Shown here piece by piece: positions 18,931 to 28,264 of a stretch of DNA of 64,000 nt. Location: NCBI RefSeq assembly GCF_014648495.1, contig NZ_BMRF01000005.1, positions 248,001 to 312,000 of the forward strand, given 5' to 3'. Below the pieces are notes generated by a model. It made no database searches and had not been told where the DNA came from. It saw only the letters and a list, made by a program, of their open reading frames with translations. Each line of letters begins with the position of its first letter. The stretch's first letter is position 1. The position numbers were made by a program, and so were the translations under genes. The stretch is from Actinomadura cremea. GTDB taxonomy: Bacteria > Actinomycetota > Actinomycetes > Streptosporangiales > Streptosporangiaceae.

Positions 18931-19848
18931 TCAGCGATACGAGCCGAACGTCATCGAACCGTCCAGCGCGCCGCTCGGGGCCTGCGCCTTCAGCCCGATC
19001 CACGTCGGACGCGCCTTCGCGTTCGCCCACAGGTCGACTCCGACCCCGGTGTCCGCCGGGATCACCCGGCCGATCTGCTCCGCCGCGTTCCGCGGCAGGA
19101 GCCCGTAGAGGTCGCCCATCGCGCTGTCGGCCAGGAAGTGCGTGCGGCCCTGCGCGTCGGGGCCCTCGGCGAACAGGTCGGGCAGGCTCGCCATCAGGTA
19201 CGTGAACTGCCGGGGGTCCGACCCCGACTGGAGCTGCGTCAACTGCGCCTGGGTCAGTTTGGACTGCGTCCACTCCTGCCCGTCGTACCCCTTCAGGACG
19301 CCGTCCTGCACCACGACCTTCTCGGTCACCTTGGACTGCACGCCGTCCTTCACCGTGGTGGTGACCCCGGTCGCGTTCAGCGCGAACTCGGGGTAGAGCG
19401 TGAACTGCGCCGTCTCCGCCGCGTGCGTGTAGTCGCCGCCCGTCCCGAGCGTCAGCTTCACCTCGGTCTTGCGGACGAACGCGCGCAGGTCGGGACTGGG
19501 CTTCGGCGCCTCGTCCGGGAGCACCGCCTTCGCGGCCTCGCTCCCGCCGCCCGTCCGGCCCGCTCCCGGGCCGCCGGACGCGCCCGCACCGGCGCCCGAA
19601 CCGGCCGCGGCGCCCGCACCGGCACCCGTCCCGCCCCCCGGGACGGCGCCGCCGGACGGCGACAGCGTGCCGCTGCCGGGCCCCTCCCCGGCCGCCTCCC
19701 GGTCCGCCATGGCGGCGGCGGGCGGCATCGTCCCGGCCTCCGGCCCGGAGCCGCCGCCCGTCTTCACCACCGCGAGGACGACCGTGGGGACCACCGCCAC
19801 GGCACCGAGCGCGGAAATCGCGATGATCCGGTCCGTTCTACGCTTCAC
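18931..19848 (-). CDS. Secreted or membrane-anchored protein, possibly LolA/LppX-like
   Basis: 305 residues. A basic N-terminus and one hydrophobic helix (about 9-27) without a lipobox is followed by a Gly/Ala/Pro-rich linker (30-110). The folded domain (about 125-305) includes 'VDLWANAKARPTWIGLKAQ', reminiscent of the 'FDLWTDGENLPRK' strand of the two lipoproteins next to it. GTG start 19848. Probably a third, diverged member of the same local family; function unknown. Confidence 0.65.
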   Translation of the reverse strand: MKRRTDRIIAISALGAVAVVPTVVLAVVKTGGGSGPEAGTMPPAAAMADREAAGEGPGSGTLSPSGGAVPGGGTGAGAGAAAGSGAGAGASGGPGAGRTGGGSEAAKAVLPDEAPKPSPDLRAFVRKTEVKLTLGTGGDYTHAAETAQFTLYPEFALNATGVTTTVKDGVQSKVTEKVVVQDGVLKGYDGQEWTQSKLTQAQLTQLQSGSDPRQFTYLMASLPDLFAEGPDAQGRTHFLADSAMGDLYGLLPRNAAEQIGRVIPADTGVGVDLWANAKARPTWIGLKAQAPSGALDGSMTFGSYR

Positions 19849-19958
19849 GGACCTGATTCAACACCAGGTTCCCCGGCGGTAACAAAGGCCCTCGCATATC
19901 GGTTTGGCCATTTCCGGACCCGATTTCCGGTAATCCACCGGTTCCGCCCCGGAAACGC

Positions 19959-19990
19959 CACAGGGCGCCCCCGTACGGGGACGCCCTGTG
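19959..19990 (-). terminator. Terminator of rplK-rplA
   Basis: A 16-base stem (19959-19974 with 19975-19990, one G-U type mismatch), no extra loop bases, so the centre pairs must open. It is 37 bases past the rplA stop. Confidence 0.82.
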
Positions 19991-20027
19991 ATCAGAACGG
20001 TCGAACCGGCCGGGCCGGTCGGATCGC

Positions 20028-20744
20028 TCAGGCGGTCTCGAGCTCCGCGGTCAGGTTGCGGATCGCGTTCGGGTCCACCGGAATGCTCGGGCCCATCGAG
20101 GTGGTCAGCGCCGCCTTCTTGACGTAGCGGCCCTTGGCGGCCGACGGCTTGAGGCGCTGGATCTCCTCGATCGCCGCCGCGTAGTTCTCCACCAGCAGGC
20201 GCTCGTCGAAGGACGCCTTGCCGATGATGAAGTGCAGGTTCGCGTGCCGGTCGACCCGGAACTCGATCTTGCCGCCCTTGATGTCGGAGACGGCCTTGGT
20301 CACGTCCATGGTGACCGTGCCCGTCTTCGGGTTCGGCATCAGGCCGCGCGGACCGAGCACCCGGCCCAGCCGGCCGACCTTGCCCATCTGGTCCGGCGTC
20401 GCCACGACCGCGTCGAAGTCCAGGAAGCCGCCCTGGATCCGCTCGATCATGTCGTCGGAGCCGACGAAGTCGGCCCCGGCCTCGCGGGCCTCGTCGGCCT
20501 TCGCGCCACCGGCGAAGACCAGCACGCGGGCGGTCTTACCGGTGCCGTGCGGCAGGTTGACGGTGCCGCGCACCATCTGGTCGGCCTTGCGCGGGTCGAC
20601 GCCCAGCCGCAGGGCGACCTCGACGGTCGCGTCGAACTTGGTGACCGCGGTCTCCTTGGCGAGCTGAACGGCCTCGGCCGGGCTGTAGAGCCGGTCGCGG
20701 TCGATCTTCTCCATCGCGGCGCGGTAGGCCTTGCTGCGCTTCAT
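20028..20744 (-). CDS. rplA: 50S ribosomal protein L1
   Basis: 238 residues; L1 stalk protein involved in release of deacylated tRNA, also a translational repressor of rplKA. '[14 protein letters not shown]' and '[13 protein letters not shown]' are diagnostic. ATG 20744 has GGAGGAACAG upstream. 61 bases downstream of rplK. Confidence 0.98.
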   Translation of the reverse strand: MKRSKAYRAAMEKIDRDRLYSPAEAVQLAKETAVTKFDATVEVALRLGVDPRKADQMVRGTVNLPHGTGKTARVLVFAGGAKADEAREAGADFVGSDDMIERIQGGFLDFDAVVATPDQMGKVGRLGRVLGPRGLMPNPKTGTVTMDVTKAVSDIKGGKIEFRVDRHANLHFIIGKASFDERLLVENYAAAIEEIQRLKPSAAKGRYVKKAALTTSMGPSIPVDPNAIRNLTAELETA

Positions 20745-20805
20745 ACCTGTTCCTCCAATGGAACTCGTGGTCGCGGGCCGCGCCCGGCCCTCCCACGTGA
20801 CGGAC

Positions 20806-21234
20806 TTACTTGACCTCGATGCCCATGGACCGCGCGGTGCCGGCGACGATCTTCTCGGCGGCGTCGAGGTCCTTGGCGTTGAGGTCGGGCATCTTGGTGG
20901 TGGCGATCTCACGGATCTGGTCCGCGGTGACCGAGCCGACCTTGGTCTTGTGCGGCTCGCCGCTGCCCTTCTCCACGCCCGCGGCCTTCAGGATGAGCTG
21001 CGCGGCCGGCGGGGTCTTGGTGACGAAGGTGAACGAGCGGTCCTCGTAGATGGTGATCTCTACGGGGATGACGTTGCCGCGCTGGGCCTCCGTGGCGGCG
21101 TTGTACTGCTTGCAGAAGTCCATGATGTTGACGCCGTGCGGACCGAGAGCGGTACCGACCGGCGGCGCCGGAGTCGCCGCGCCCGCCTGGAGCTGCACCT
21201 TGACGACCGCGGAGACCTTCTTCTTGGGAGGCAT
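20806..21234 (-). CDS. rplK: 50S ribosomal protein L11
   Basis: 142 residues, beginning MPPKKK; N-terminal domain with the Pro-rich thiostrepton-contact helix ('[19 protein letters not shown]') and C-terminal rRNA-binding domain. Part of the GTPase-associated centre. Lies 285 bases downstream of nusG. Confidence 0.98.
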   Translation of the reverse strand: MPPKKKVSAVVKVQLQAGAATPAPPVGTALGPHGVNIMDFCKQYNAATEAQRGNVIPVEITIYEDRSFTFVTKTPPAAQLILKAAGVEKGSGEPHKTKVGSVTADQIREIATTKMPDLNAKDLDAAEKIVAGTARSMGIEVK

Positions 21235-21431
21235 GCGCTACCCCTTCGTGCCCCATTTATCGATGGCTCCGACTCCCGGGATCCGGGCAACACGGTGGCT
21301 GGGACGATTCCTCCGTGTGAGAGCCGCTGTGGTTCCGTCCGTCCGCGCGAGCGCGGGGTCGGCGCAGGCGTGGCGGCGCCGGCCTGCACCTGGACGGGAC
21401 GACCTCCGCCTGGGCGGGGCCGACGGTTCTC

Positions 21432-21483
21432 CTCGACCGAAGGTCGAGAGGAACACCGAGACGTCCCCGCGCCGGCGGGGACG
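21432..21483 (-). promoter_or_regulatory. Two hairpins between nusG and rplK
   Basis: CTCGACC-GAA-GGTCGAG (21432-21448) and a 9-base stem CGTCCCCGC/GCGGGGACG (21462-21483) follow the nusG stop. They may be a terminator or attenuator of secE-nusG, or part of an L1-binding leader of rplK. Sequence alone does not decide. Confidence 0.5.
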
Positions 21484-21519
21484 ACCCGTCAAGAATACGC
21501 CCTGCTCGAAGCAGGTCGG

Positions 21520-22494
21520 TCAGATCTTGGAGACCTGGTTGAACGACAGCTCGACCGGCGTCTCGCGCCCGAAGATCGAGACCAGCACCTTGAGCTTCTG
21601 CGCCTCGATGTTGATCTCGTTGACCGTCGCCGGGAGCGTCGCGAACGGGCCGTCCATGACGGTGACGGACTCGCCGACCTCGTAGTCGACGGTCGCCTGC
21701 GCCTTCGCGGGCTCCTTGGTCTTGACGGCGCCCGTGCCCTCTTCGGGCTCGGGGGCCAGCAGCTTCGCGACCTCGTCCAGGCTCAGCGGGGACGGCTTGT
21801 TCAGCAGGCCCACGAACCCGGTGACGCCGGGCGTGTTGCGGACGGCGGCCCAGGACTCGTCGGTGAGGTCCATGCGGACGAGGATGTAGCCCGGCAGGAC
21901 CTTCTCGTTGACCTTCTGCCGCTTGCCCTGCTTGATCTCGGTGACCTCGTGCTGCGGGACCTCGATCTGGAAGATGAAGTCTTCCATGTTGAGGGTCTGC
22001 GTCCGGGTCTCGATGTTGGTCTTGACCCGGTTCTCGTAGCCCGCGTAGGTGTGCACGACGTACCAGTCGCCCGGCTGGAGCCGGAGTTCCATCTTGAACT
22101 CGGCGAACGGGTCGACCGGAGGCCCGGCGGGGACCTCGTCGGCCTCCTCGGCCTCCTCGGACTCGTCGGTCTCCGCGGCCTCGCCCGTCTCGTCGCCGGC
22201 CTCGCCGGCCTCGGTGCCCTCGCCGGTGCCCTCGGCTTCGCCTTCGGCGGCCTTGTCCTCGGCGGCCTCGTCCTCGGCGCGCACCTCGGCGGCGAGGTCG
22301 GCGGCGCCCTCGGCCGCCTCCGGGCCGGGGGGCTCCTCGCCCTCGAGCTTCGTGTCCGCGGGCTCGCCTTCCCCGGCGGTGACGGCCGCCTCGGCCGCCT
22401 CGTCGGCGGGCTCGGCCGCCTGGCCGGCCGCAGCAGCCGCAGCGGACTGGGCCTCTTCCACGGCCTCGTCGTAGGGCTGTGAGGACTCGGACAC
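21520..22494 (-). CDS. nusG: Transcription termination/antitermination protein NusG
   Basis: 324 residues against 181 in E. coli. Residues 1-135 are an Ala/Glu/Asp-rich, probably disordered extension. The NGN domain starts near 141 ('[17 protein letters not shown]') and the KOW domain is at the C-terminus ('[19 protein letters not shown]'). NusG binds RNA polymerase clamp and tunes elongation and Rho action. Acidic N-terminal extensions occur in other actinobacterial NusG proteins; this one is long. GTG start. Downstream of secE, conserved order. Confidence 0.96.
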   Translation of the reverse strand: MSESSQPYDEAVEEAQSAAAAAAGQAAEPADEAAEAAVTAGEGEPADTKLEGEEPPGPEAAEGAADLAAEVRAEDEAAEDKAAEGEAEGTGEGTEAGEAGDETGEAAETDESEEAEEADEVPAGPPVDPFAEFKMELRLQPGDWYVVHTYAGYENRVKTNIETRTQTLNMEDFIFQIEVPQHEVTEIKQGKRQKVNEKVLPGYILVRMDLTDESWAAVRNTPGVTGFVGLLNKPSPLSLDEVAKLLAPEPEEGTGAVKTKEPAKAQATVDYEVGESVTVMDGPFATLPATVNEINIEAQKLKVLVSIFGRETPVELSFNQVSKI

Positions 22495-22619
22495 GGCTTC
22501 TCTTTCTCTCGGTCTGCGCTGACTGGTTGTACGACGGTACGGCGGTGCATCCGTTCGACGGCCGCACGCCGCGCGAACGTCCCGGACGTCCGGGCGCCGA
22601 ACGGCCCGGCGGGGCGGGA

Positions 22620-22874
22620 TCAGCCGAAGACGGCGTAGATGCCTTCCTGCAGACCCCAGTCGACACCGGAGACGAGCGCCACCATGAAGAGGACGAACAC
22701 CAGGGAGACCGCCGTGTACGTGATCAGTTCCCGGCGCGTGGGCCAGATGACCTTGCGCAGCTCGGCGACGATCTGGCGCACGAACAGCGCGGGGGAGGTC
22801 CGCTTACCGACCTTCTTCCGCTTGCCCTTGCCTTCGTCCTTGGCCTCGGGCTCGCCGCGCGTCTCAGTCGCCAT
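22620..22874 (-). CDS. secE: Preprotein translocase subunit SecE
   Basis: 84 residues: a basic cytoplasmic N-terminus, the conserved '[14 protein letters not shown]' amphipathic segment and one TM helix (about 53-75), the short single-helix form usual in actinobacteria. Stabilises SecY. ATG 22874 is preferred; a longer frame upstream adds no conserved residues. Between tRNA-Trp and nusG, as in mycobacteria. Confidence 0.95.
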   Translation of the reverse strand: MATETRGEPEAKDEGKGKRKKVGKRTSPALFVRQIVAELRKVIWPTRRELITYTAVSLVFVLFMVALVSGVDWGLQEGIYAVFG

Positions 22875-22994
22875 GCCGCCGTTCACCTCATCGGTCGTGT
22901 TCTGACCACCTCGTGGTCGCCGCGCCGTTCGCGCCTTCACGCGTCACGGCGCCCGCCGCGACGCGGCCGGCACGGGTGCGCGCACCGCACCTCG

Positions 22995-23067
22995 CAGGGC
23001 AGGAGGGACTCGAACCCCCAACCGCCGGTTTTGGAGACCGGTGCTCTACCAATTGAGCCACTGCCCT
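22995..23067 (-). tRNA. tRNA-Trp (CCA anticodon)
   Basis: 73 bases on the minus strand with acceptor AGGGCAG/CTGCCCT, D-arm GCTC-GAGC, anticodon loop CTCCAAA (anticodon CCA) and T-arm GGGGG-TTCGAGT-CCCTC. Directly upstream of secE, a conserved actinobacterial arrangement. A short inverted repeat TTCTCCG/CGGAGAA lies four bases before its 5' end. Confidence 0.97.
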
Positions 23068-23324
23068 TCATTCTCCGCTTCCGGAGAACTGCCCGGCCGG
23101 GTGGCCGGGCGCGTGCCGGTTACCAGCTTACGGCGTCCCGAGGGTCGCTCGTGCGGACAGCCTCGTAGCCGGTGACGCGTCACTTGGAGCAGGAGTCTAC
23201 GTCTCCGCGGGCCCCGCGTCGAACCGAAACCCCCGGAGATCGTCGCGTCCGGGTCGCGGAACGGCGCCCGACCGGCCGGAACATATCGCTCAGGTCACCG
23301 TCCGGGGTCTGTAACGATAGGGGT

Positions 23325-24536
23325 ATGAGCATCGACCGTCCTCGCATCTCCAAGCGCATCTCCGCGATCTCCGAGTCCGCCACGCTGGCCGTCGACGCCA
23401 AGGCCAAGGCGCTGAAGGCGGCCGGACGTCCGGTCATCGGGTTCGGCGCGGGCGAGCCCGACTTCCCGACGCCCGACTACATCGTCGAGGCCGCGGTGAC
23501 CGCCTGCCGCGTCCCGCGGTTCCACAAGTACACCCCGGCCGGGGGCCTGCCGGAGCTGCGCACGGCGATCGCCGAGAAGACCGAGCGCGACTCGGGCCTG
23601 AAGGTCGAGTCGTCCCAGGTCCTGGTGACCAACGGCGGCAAGCAGGCGGTGTACGAGGCGTTCGCGGCCCTGCTCGACCCGGGCGACGAGGTGCTCGTCC
23701 CGACGCCCTACTGGACGACCTACCCCGAGTCCATCAAGCTCGCGGGCGGCGTGCCGGTGGACGTCGTCGCCGACGAGACGACCGGGTACCGGGTGAGCGT
23801 CGAGCAGCTGGAGGCCGCCCGCACGGACCGGACGAAGGTGCTGCTGTTCGTCTCCCCGTCCAACCCGACCGGCGCCGTCTACCCCCGCGACCAGATCGAG
23901 GCCATCGGCCGCTGGGCCGACGAGCACGGCCTGTGGGTGATCACGGACGAGATCTACGAGCACCTCGTGTACGGCGACGCCGAGTTCCACTCGATGCCGG
24001 TCGTGGTGCCCGAACTCGCCGACCGCACCCTCGTCCTGAACGGGGTCGCCAAGACGTACGCGATGACCGGCTGGCGGGTGGGCTGGATGATCGGCCCCGC
24101 GGACGTCGTGAAGGCCGCGCAGAACCTGCAGTCGCACGCGACGTCCAATGTGGCGAACGTCTCGCAGGCCGCCGCGCTCGCCGCCGTGACCGGGGACCTC
24201 GACGCCGTCGCCGAGATGCGCACGGCGTTCGACCGGCGCCGGCACACGATGGTCCGGATGCTGAACGAGATCCCAGGCGTGCTGTGCCCCGAGCCGGAGG
24301 GCGCGTTCTACGCGTACCCGTCGGTGAAGGAGCTGCTGGGCAAGGAGATCCGCGGCAAGCGTCCCGAGACGTCGGTGGAGCTGGCCTCGCTGATCCTGGA
24401 GGAGGCCGAGGTGGCGCTGGTGCCGGGCGAGGCGTTCGGCACGCCCGGCTACTTCCGGCTGTCGTACGCCCTCGGCGACGACGACCTCACCGAGGGCGTC
24501 TCCCGCGTGGCGAAGCTGCTGTCCGAGGCGCGCTGA
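23325..24536 (+). CDS. Pyridoxal phosphate-dependent aminotransferase (AspC family)
   Basis: 403 residues, class I/II fold. '[13 protein letters not shown]' near the start, '[10 protein letters not shown]', PLP-binding '[12 protein letters not shown]' with the Schiff-base lysine, and the C-terminal '[12 protein letters not shown]' arginine that holds the substrate carboxylate are present. Best match in type is aspartate/2-oxoglutarate aminotransferase, making glutamate and oxaloacetate; substrate range is inferred. ATG 23325 is chosen; the frame is open upstream but '[15 protein letters not shown]' is the family N-terminus. A TAACGAT -10-like element ends only about 7 bases before the ATG, so the message may be nearly leaderless. 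Confidence 0.9.
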   Translation: MSIDRPRISKRISAISESATLAVDAKAKALKAAGRPVIGFGAGEPDFPTPDYIVEAAVTACRVPRFHKYTPAGGLPELRTAIAEKTERDSGLKVESSQVLVTNGGKQAVYEAFAALLDPGDEVLVPTPYWTTYPESIKLAGGVPVDVVADETTGYRVSVEQLEAARTDRTKVLLFVSPSNPTGAVYPRDQIEAIGRWADEHGLWVITDEIYEHLVYGDAEFHSMPVVVPELADRTLVLNGVAKTYAMTGWRVGWMIGPADVVKAAQNLQSHATSNVANVSQAAALAAVTGDLDAVAEMRTAFDRRRHTMVRMLNEIPGVLCPEPEGAFYAYPSVKELLGKEIRGKRPETSVELASLILEEAEVALVPGEAFGTPGYFRLSYALGDDDLTEGVSRVAKLLSEAR

Positions 24537-24553
24537 GCCGCGACGCGGACGGT

Positions 24554-24588
24554 GGGAAGGCCCCGGGCTTCGGCTCGGGGCCTTTCCC
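24554..24588. terminator. Bidirectional terminator
   Basis: GGGAAGGCCCCGGGC...GCTCGGGGCCTTTCCC, a 15-base stem (one interruption) around a CTTCG-type loop. It lies between the convergent aminotransferase and sigma-associated membrane protein genes. Confidence 0.85.
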
Positions 24589-24605
24589 TACGGGCCTGGA
24601 CGGCC

Positions 24606-25367
24606 CTACGGGCGGATCCCCTCGGCGACGCGCATGAGGTCGGCGGTGACGGCGCCGCCCGCCTGGACGGTCGCGCCGACGCCGGGGCGGGGCAGCCAGG
24701 AGATCTGCCGCCCGTCGCCCGGTGCGGCGCCCGCCAGTGCCGGGATCCCGCGGACGGACGTGCGCGACGGCACGCCCACGGCCGGTGCGAGGTCCTCGGG
24801 GCCGCCGATGCCGGTGCCCTCGACCAGCCGGACCCGCACCCAACCGGGATCGCCGCGCCATTCGCACGTCGTCGTGGTCCGGACGGTGCGGGCGGTCCCG
24901 GCGGTGTCGCGCTCGACGGCGCACGGGCGCGCGGCGGCGAGGCCGTCCGGCAGGAAGGTGAGCCACGCGGGGAAGGACGGCTCGACGCGGGGGCGCACGG
25001 GGTCCGGTTCGTCCGGGCCGCCGGCCGACGGACGGGCCGTCCGCGGGTCCGGGGACGTGCGGCCCTTCGCGGACTCGGACGCCCCCGGTGCGGCTGGTGC
25101 GGGCACACGCTCGGGGGCGCCCGGACCGGAACCCCCGGAGCCGGTCGCGGTGGTTTCGGGCGCCCCGGCCGGTGCGGGCTGGATCGACCGGTAGGTCGGG
25201 ACCAGGGCGAGCGCCACGACGGACGCCCCGGCGACCGCGGCGGCGGTGCGGACGCGGGCCCTGCGGCGGCGGTGCCGGCGGCGGACGTCGGCCGCGAGCG
25301 AGCGCGGCGCCCGCGTGCCCGCGACCCGTTCGGCCATGGCCCGGCGCAGTTCGTCCTCAACGTCCAT
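24606..25367 (-). CDS. Membrane protein coupled to a SigE-family sigma factor, possible anti-sigma
   Basis: 253 residues. A basic cytoplasmic segment (1-42, many Arg) is followed by one TM helix (about 43-58), a Pro/Ser/Gly-rich linker and an extracytoplasmic domain with two cysteines ('ARPCAVE', 'TTTCEWRGD'). The ATG is three bases after the sigma-factor stop, so they are co-translated. Position and topology suggest a regulator of the sigma factor, but there is no HxxxCxxC zinc anti-sigma motif. Function not proven. Confidence 0.7.
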   Translation of the reverse strand: MDVEDELRRAMAERVAGTRAPRSLAADVRRRHRRRRARVRTAAAVAGASVVALALVPTYRSIQPAPAGAPETTATGSGGSGPGAPERVPAPAAPGASESAKGRTSPDPRTARPSAGGPDEPDPVRPRVEPSFPAWLTFLPDGLAAARPCAVERDTAGTARTVRTTTTCEWRGDPGWVRVRLVEGTGIGGPEDLAPAVGVPSRTSVRGIPALAGAAPGDGRQISWLPRPGVGATVQAGGAVTADLMRVAEGIRP

Positions 25368-25370
25368 CGG

Positions 25371-25913
25371 TCATCCCCCCATCGGCGCCAGGTTCGTGTC
25401 GAGGCGTTCGCGGAGCCTGGCGAGTCCCCGCGACGCCTGGCTCTTGACCGTCCCGACGGAGCAGCCGAGCACCTGCGCCGTCTCCGCCTCCGAGAGGTCC
25501 TCCCAGAAACGCAGGACGAGCACCGCGCGCTGGCGTGGGCCCAGCCTGCGCAGCTCGTCCATCAGCGCCCCTCTCAGTTCCACGGAATGGTGCGGCGACA
25601 TGACCGGCGTCTCGGGGAGGCGGGCCATCTGGATCTCGCGCAGCACCTTCCAGCGGCGCGCCCGGCTGATCATCTGGTTCACCAGGATCCGGCGGACGTA
25701 CGGCTCGGGATCGGCGTCCGCGTCGAGCCTGCCCCAGTGCCGGTACGCCTTCTCCAGCGCGGTCTGCAGCATGTCCTCGGCGTCCTGCCCGGCGCCGCAC
25801 AGCAGCGCCGCGGTGCGCAGCAGCGCGTTGCCGCGTGCCGCCACGAACTCCACGAACGACTCGTCGTCTCGACGCCCCACTGTGCTCCGTCCGGCTCGTG
25901 CGGTAACGGTCAT
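25371..25913 (-). CDS. SigE-family ECF RNA polymerase sigma factor
   Basis: 180 residues. Region 2 ('AGQDAEDMLQTALEKAYRHWGRL', 'PEPYVRRILVNQMISRARRWK') and region 4 ('LGPRQRAVLVLRFWEDLSEAETAQVLGCSVGTVKSQASRGL') match the actinobacterial SigE family of ECF sigma factors. Directs RNA polymerase to an unknown regulon. ATG 25913 gives the normal length; a longer open frame upstream crosses a terminator and is not coding. Likely regulated by its coupled downstream membrane protein. Confidence 0.92.
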   Translation of the reverse strand: MTVTARAGRSTVGRRDDESFVEFVAARGNALLRTAALLCGAGQDAEDMLQTALEKAYRHWGRLDADADPEPYVRRILVNQMISRARRWKVLREIQMARLPETPVMSPHHSVELRGALMDELRRLGPRQRAVLVLRFWEDLSEAETAQVLGCSVGTVKSQASRGLARLRERLDTNLAPMGG

Positions 25914-25917
25914 CGGG

Positions 25918-25949
25918 GACGGGCGGCCCCGGGCCCGGGGCCGCCCGTC
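25918..25949 (-). terminator. Terminator of the upstream secreted-protein gene
   Basis: A perfect 32-base palindrome GACGGGCGGCCCCGGG + CCCGGGGCCGCCCGTC, 21 bases after the stop of the gene at 25970-26941 and immediately before the sigma-factor start. Confidence 0.82.
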
Positions 25950-25969
25950 GGGGTCGGGGCCCGCTGGTC

Positions 25970-26941
25970 TCAGCGGGCCTCGCGCAGGGCGGTCGCCACG
26001 TCCGTGACCGACCCGAGCGCGGGCGCGCCGTGGACGTGCAGGAGGTAGCCGCTCGGGTCGTGCACGAGGACGCCGTGCCCGGCCGGAAGGCGCCACGCCT
26101 CCGCCCCGGCGACGGGGAGGGGCGTGCCGCCGGTCGGCAGGCTCAGGGCCTCGCGGACGTCCTTCGCGGTGACGCCGGAGGGCGCCTGCAGCCGCTGCAC
26201 GCTGAGCCACCGGCCGGTCGCGCCCGTCCACTTCTGGGTGACCGTGCAGACCTTCTCGCCGCCGAGGTCGCGGGCGGCGCGGGACGTCGCCTCGTAACGT
26301 AGGCCCTTGGTGAGCATGAGCGCCTTCTCGGCCGGGCCGCCGACCTCGACGGCCGGGTCGAGGTCGCGGCAGTCGAGCTTGGCCGCGGGCACGTCGGGCC
26401 CGGCGGGCGCCGCGGGGACGCGCGCGTTCGGCGCGCCGGACGCCGCGCCCGTGGGGACGTCCTTCGCGGCGGGCGCGCACGTGGGGAGTCCGGCGGCCTT
26501 GCGGCGCAGTTCCGCCGCCTTCTCCTCGGCGCCGTCGACGGCCTCGCCCGCCGCGCCGGTCGCCCCGGTCGGCACGCCGGCCTCCGGGAGCCCGTTCCGC
26601 GCGAGTTCGTTCGCCCTGGCCTTCGCGCCGTCGACCGCCTCGGTCGGCAGGTCCAGGTCCGGCACCTCCTTCTGGCGGAGCCCCTCGGACCCGGGCACGG
26701 CACCGGACGCCGGGAGTTCCGTGCCGGGCTCGGGGAGCTTCGCGCCGGGGACCGGGACGCAGGTCGGCGTGGCGGCGGGGGCGGCGTCGGCGGCGCCGCG
26801 CGCGGCGGTGACGGGCTCGGCGGCGCCCGCGGTCGCGGCCGTGTCGCCGTTCGCGCCCGCCATCGCCCACGTGACGCCCCCGCCGACGGACAGCGTCCCG
26901 ACGGCGGACGCGGCGACCAGGGCGGCCTTCAGCGTGATCAT
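25970..26941 (-). CDS. Secreted Ala/Pro-rich protein of unknown function
   Basis: 323 residues. N-terminal signal peptide or TM anchor (about 4-28, ending AMAGA), then a long low-complexity Ala/Pro/Glu region, and a C-terminal folded part (about 195-323) with 'LDCRDLDPAVEV', 'KVCTVTQKWTGATGRWLSVQRL' and 'HGVLVHDPSGYLLHVHGAP'. Four or more cysteines suggest disulphides outside the cell. No family recognised. Read toward the sigma-factor gene but separated from it by a strong hairpin. Confidence 0.7.
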   Translation of the reverse strand: MITLKAALVAASAVGTLSVGGGVTWAMAGANGDTAATAGAAEPVTAARGAADAAPAATPTCVPVPGAKLPEPGTELPASGAVPGSEGLRQKEVPDLDLPTEAVDGAKARANELARNGLPEAGVPTGATGAAGEAVDGAEEKAAELRRKAAGLPTCAPAAKDVPTGAASGAPNARVPAAPAGPDVPAAKLDCRDLDPAVEVGGPAEKALMLTKGLRYEATSRAARDLGGEKVCTVTQKWTGATGRWLSVQRLQAPSGVTAKDVREALSLPTGGTPLPVAGAEAWRLPAGHGVLVHDPSGYLLHVHGAPALGSVTDVATALREAR

Positions 26942-27141
26942 GGTGATTCCCTTCTTGCCCCGCTTTGCTCTTCCGCCCCTCGTCTACGCACGGACGGTGA
27001 GCAGGGTTGCACGGAAATCACAGAATTTTTCGGGCATGCCCATGCGTGTGATGGCCGCCTCGTGTCATGCGAGGTAGTCCGGTGTGGTGATCCTGGTGGG
27101 CCGGACGTTCAAGACGGCGCGGCGTCCGGCAACATTGGTCC

Positions 27142-28254
27142 ATGGAGGCCCGTACCGTTCCCGCCCGTCCCGCCCGTCCCGCCCGTCCCGGCCATGAGGG
27201 CCCCGTCACGCGCGGCGCCGCGCGTGACGCCGCGCGTCCGGACACGGCGCTGCTCCCGAAGGCGCACCTGCACCTGCACTTCACCGGCTCGATGCGGCAT
27301 TCGACGCTGGTGGAGCTGGCCCGGCTGCACGGCGTGCACCTGCCGGACGCGCTCGTGGAGGACTGGCCGCCGCGGCTGCACGCGACGGACGAGCGGGGCT
27401 GGTTCCGGTTCCAGCGGCTCTACGACATCGCGCGGTCGGTCCTGCAGACCCCGGACGACCTGCGGCGGCTGCTGCGGGAGACGGCCGAGGACGAGGCCGC
27501 CGAGGGGTCGGGGTGGCTCGAGATCCAGGTCGACCCGAGCGGCTACGCGTCCAGGTTCGGCGGGCTCACCCCGACGGTGGAGCTCGTGCTGGACGCGGCG
27601 CGCGAGGCGTCGGCGGCGACCGGCGTCGGCATCGGGCTGGTGATCGCCGCGAACCGGACGCGGCACCCGCTGGACGCCAAGACGCTCGCGCGGCTCGCCG
27701 TCCGGTACGCGGGGCGGGGCGTCGTCGGGTTCGGGCTGTCCAACGACGAGCGGCGCGGCCGCGCCTACGACTTCGAGGGCGCGTTCCGGATCGCCCGGCG
27801 GGGCGGGCTGCTGTCGGACCCGCACGGCGGCGAGCTGCTCGGGCCCGCGAGCGTCCGCGAGTGCCTGGAGACGCTCGGCGCCGACCGCATCGGCCACGGG
27901 GTGCGCGCCATCGAGGACCCGCGGCTGGTGGAGGCGATCGCGAACCGCGGCGTGACGCTGGAGGTGTGCCCCGCGTCGAACGTGGGCCTCGGCGTCGCGA
28001 CGACGGCCGCGGACGTCCCGGTGCGGGCCCTGCACGAGGCCGGGGTGCCGATCGCGCTCGGCGCCGACGACCCGCTGCTGTTCGGGTCGCGGCTGGCCCG
28101 GCAGTACGAGCTCGTCCGGTCCGAGCACGGGTTCTCCGACGCCGAGCTGGCCGAACTGGCGCGGCAGTCGATCAGGGGGTCCGCCGCGCCGGACGACGTG
28201 CGCGGGCGGCTCCTCGCGGGCATCGACGCCTGGCTCGCGGGGCCGCCGAACTGA
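27142..28254 (+). CDS. Adenosine deaminase family protein
   Basis: 370 residues, amidohydrolase TIM barrel. The first about 38 residues are a variable Ala/Arg/Pro extension containing an ARP repeat. Metal-binding HLHF (usual HxHL), 'SDPHGGELLG' (the H..GE catalytic block), 'RIGHGVRAI', 'LEVCPASNVGL' and 'ALGADDPLLF' follow in normal order. The family deaminates adenosine or related aminopurines in the cytoplasm; the departures HxHF and GADDP make the exact substrate uncertain. Convergent with a GntR regulator. Confidence 0.85.
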   Translation: MEARTVPARPARPARPGHEGPVTRGAARDAARPDTALLPKAHLHLHFTGSMRHSTLVELARLHGVHLPDALVEDWPPRLHATDERGWFRFQRLYDIARSVLQTPDDLRRLLRETAEDEAAEGSGWLEIQVDPSGYASRFGGLTPTVELVLDAAREASAATGVGIGLVIAANRTRHPLDAKTLARLAVRYAGRGVVGFGLSNDERRGRAYDFEGAFRIARRGGLLSDPHGGELLGPASVRECLETLGADRIGHGVRAIEDPRLVEAIANRGVTLEVCPASNVGLGVATTAADVPVRALHEAGVPIALGADDPLLFGSRLARQYELVRSEHGFSDAELAELARQSIRGSAAPDDVRGRLLAGIDAWLAGPPN

Positions 28255-28264
28255 GCCCGGCGGC

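Noticed and set aside
27162-27190. Tandem CCCGTCCCG-like repeat at the deaminase start
   Set aside because: Explained by Ala-Arg-Pro codon repeats in a variable N-terminus.
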